Source: Candidatus Thalassolituus haligoni (GTDB taxonomy: Bacteria > Pseudomonadota > Gammaproteobacteria > Pseudomonadales > Oceanobacteraceae). From it: a DNA stretch of 64,000 nt. A model generated the notes under the pieces. It searched no databases. It saw only the letters and a list, made by a program, of their open reading frames with translations, and was not told the origin of the DNA. Below, one piece after another: positions 62,716 to 64,000 of this stretch. A program made the position numbers and the translations under genes. Within the stretch, counting starts at the first letter, position 1, and every line of letters starts with the position of its first letter. Location: NCBI RefSeq assembly GCF_041222825.1, contig NZ_CP139482.1:2573001-2637000 (forward strand). The letters are read 5' to 3'.

Positions 62716-64000
62716 CTAGCGTCGTCCTCTCCCACGCCGACGATCCTGGCCGACGCTCTTGCTGCGGCCATCAGCGGCTTCCGAAGCATCAAACACCCTG
62801 CCCAACGGCGTCTGACCAGAACCAGGAATTTTTTTCTGTTTGGGTTTTTTCGGTTTTTTCACCACCAATCCGCCCAGTCGAGTTTCCGGCACCTTGTGTG
62901 ATGGCTCAAATTCAGGCCAACCACGACGCTCAATCAACTGCCCGGTCAAATTCTCGATCTCTGCCAGCGCCTGTACCTCATCCGCGCTGACCAGCGAAAT
63001 CGCCTGCCCCAGACTGCCCGCCCGCCCCGTGCGACCGACCCGGTGCACGTAGTCTTCCGCATTGATCGGCAGATCCATATTGATGACTCCTGGCAACAGT
63101 GGAATATCCAGCCCCCGCGCTGCCACATCCGTTGCCACCAACACCCGAACCTCGCCATCGCGGAAGCGTTGCAGGGCCGATTGTCTGCCCGCCTGGGTTT
63201 TATCGCCATGAATGGCATCGGCTGATATCGAACGGCTGTTCAACTCGCGCGCCAGATCATCCACTCCCTGGCGGGTTTTGCCGAAGATCAATACCGACGC
63301 CCAGGACACCTGACAATCCGGCAACCCCTCTCCTTGTAACAGCCGCAGTAACAGCTCGGATTTGCGTTTTTTGTCGACCGGGATCAGCCAATGCTGAACT
63401 GTCGCCGCCGCCTGATTACTTGCCCCCGCATCGATAGACAAGGGATCACGGGCAACATGGGAAATCATGGTGCGGATACGGTCAGAAAAGGTCGCTGAAA
63501 ACAACAGCGTCTGACGTTTGCGCGGCAAGGCACACAACAAGTCGTCCAACTCATCGGCAAAACCCAAATCCAGCATCCGATCCGCTTCATCCAGCACCAG
63601 TGCCGACAGCTGATCGAAGGCCACTGCATTCTGACGATACAAATCCAGCAACCGTCCCGGCGTGGCAATCAGAATATCCATCCCCTTGCGTAACGCCATC
63701 ATCTGCGGGTTGATACTGACACCGCCATACACCGCATACGACCGCAATGGCAAACCCTCGCGATAATGCAAAACACTGGTCGCCACTTGCTCGGCCAATT
63801 CACGGGTAGGCACCACAATCAGCACACGCACCCGATTACTGCCCACCGTTACTCCCTGACGAAACGCTACCATCAACTGTTGCAGCAAGGGCAAAACAAA
63901 GGCAGCGGTCTTGCCGCTGCCGGTCGATGCCGCCACGGTCAAATCGCGACCGGCCAGCGCCGCAGGAATGGCCTGCTGCTGCACCGTCGTTGGCTGCTGA
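62716..64000 (-). CDS. RhlE-like DEAD-box RNA helicase (5' truncated)
   Basis: The frame runs off the right end of the window with no start, reading QQPTTVQQQAIPAAL, which is the Q-motif region, so only the extreme N-terminus is missing. Walker A is STGSGKT, then PTRELA, DEAD (VLDEADRMLDLGF), SAT (LFSATFSD) and HRVGRTGRAG. The tail is Lys/Pro/Gly rich (KKPKKPKQKK) and ends RRRGRGRR. It is the second DEAD-box gene in the window and differs from DeaD in lacking the RNA-binding domain. Confidence 0.9.
   Translation of the reverse strand, partial: QQPTTVQQQAIPAALAGRDLTVAASTGSGKTAAFVLPLLQQLMVAFRQGVTVGSNRVRVLIVVPTRELAEQVATSVLHYREGLPLRSYAVYGGVSINPQMMALRKGMDILIATPGRLLDLYRQNAVAFDQLSALVLDEADRMLDLGFADELDDLLCALPRKRQTLLFSATFSDRIRTMISHVARDPLSIDAGASNQAAATVQHWLIPVDKKRKSELLLRLLQGEGLPDCQVSWASVLIFGKTRQGVDDLARELNSRSISADAIHGDKTQAGRQSALQRFRDGEVRVLVATDVAARGLDIPLLPGVINMDLPINAEDYVHRVGRTGRAGSLGQAISLVSADEVQALAEIENLTGQLIERRGWPEFEPSHKVPETRLGGLVVKKPKKPKQKKIPGSGQTPLGRVFDASEAADGRSKSVGQDRRRGRGRR

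Noticed and set aside
62499..62792. 97-codon minus-strand frame after the RhlE-like gene
   Set aside because: It overlaps the helicase 3' end in another frame and lacks a start signal.

Overview
This window looks like chromosomal DNA of a free-living gammaproteobacterium, perhaps an Oceanospirillales/Cellvibrionales-type marine bacterium. The evidence is gene content: SlyD with a His tail, ModE, a Tus-family replication terminator protein, DeaD, PpnP, PpiC, CvfB, NorR/Hmp/NnrS, DUF3301 and DUF3820. The genus call is inference only. I saw no tRNA, rRNA or CRISPR. Both ends cut genes: an unidentified C-terminus on the left and a DEAD-box helicase on the right.

Layout: 0-6 kb is housekeeping (slyD, a DUF4124/metallopeptidase protein, a UvrD-like helicase, modE). 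6.2-16.4 kb is a minus-strand catabolic operon: amidohydrolase, SMP-30 lactonase, DUF1302, DUF1329, MFS carrier, a large FAD oxidoreductase, an SDR and a SnoaL-like protein. A LysR regulator is divergent from it. 17.9-20.7 kb encodes a beta-helix lipoprotein followed by a periplasmic parvulin-like protein. 21.5-24 kb is a plus-strand ring-opening operon: extradiol dioxygenase, Rieske ferredoxin, class A flavin monooxygenase. 24-33.7 kb is mixed: a second DUF4124 peptidase, a LysE exporter, a TerB-like protein overlapping tus, xthA, a PhnD-type ABC transporter, a flavoprotein and a J-domain protein. 33.7-48.5 kb is a second catabolic block: two FAH hydrolases, a DenD-like dehydrogenase, VOC, two SDRs, a HisD-like dehydrogenase, a CMD protein, an MMPL/RND transporter with a YCF48-like partner, an FMN reductase, an AraC regulator and an SLC13 carrier. 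48.6-57.4 kb is housekeeping and signalling (deaD, ppnP, GGDEF/EAL, DUF3820-glutaminase, ppiC, cvfB). 57.4-61.6 kb is a nitric oxide response module: norR divergent from hmp-nnrS, with three GT-N7-AC sites and a -24/-12 promoter visible between them.

The blocks at 6-24 kb and 34-48 kb together hold most of what a meta-cleavage pathway for a hydrophobic aromatic compound would need: outer-membrane and RND-type transport, ring hydroxylation, extradiol cleavage, FAH-type hydrolysis and several dehydrogenases. The substrate cannot be read from the sequence.

Other non-coding structure: a 265-bp MITE-like element is present twice (20980-21244 and 54106-54370) with 19-bp terminal inverted repeats and internal hairpins. 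A 24-bp sequence is duplicated in front of the extradiol operon. Several short tandem repeats and strong hairpins lie in the catabolic blocks and at the norR stop codon.
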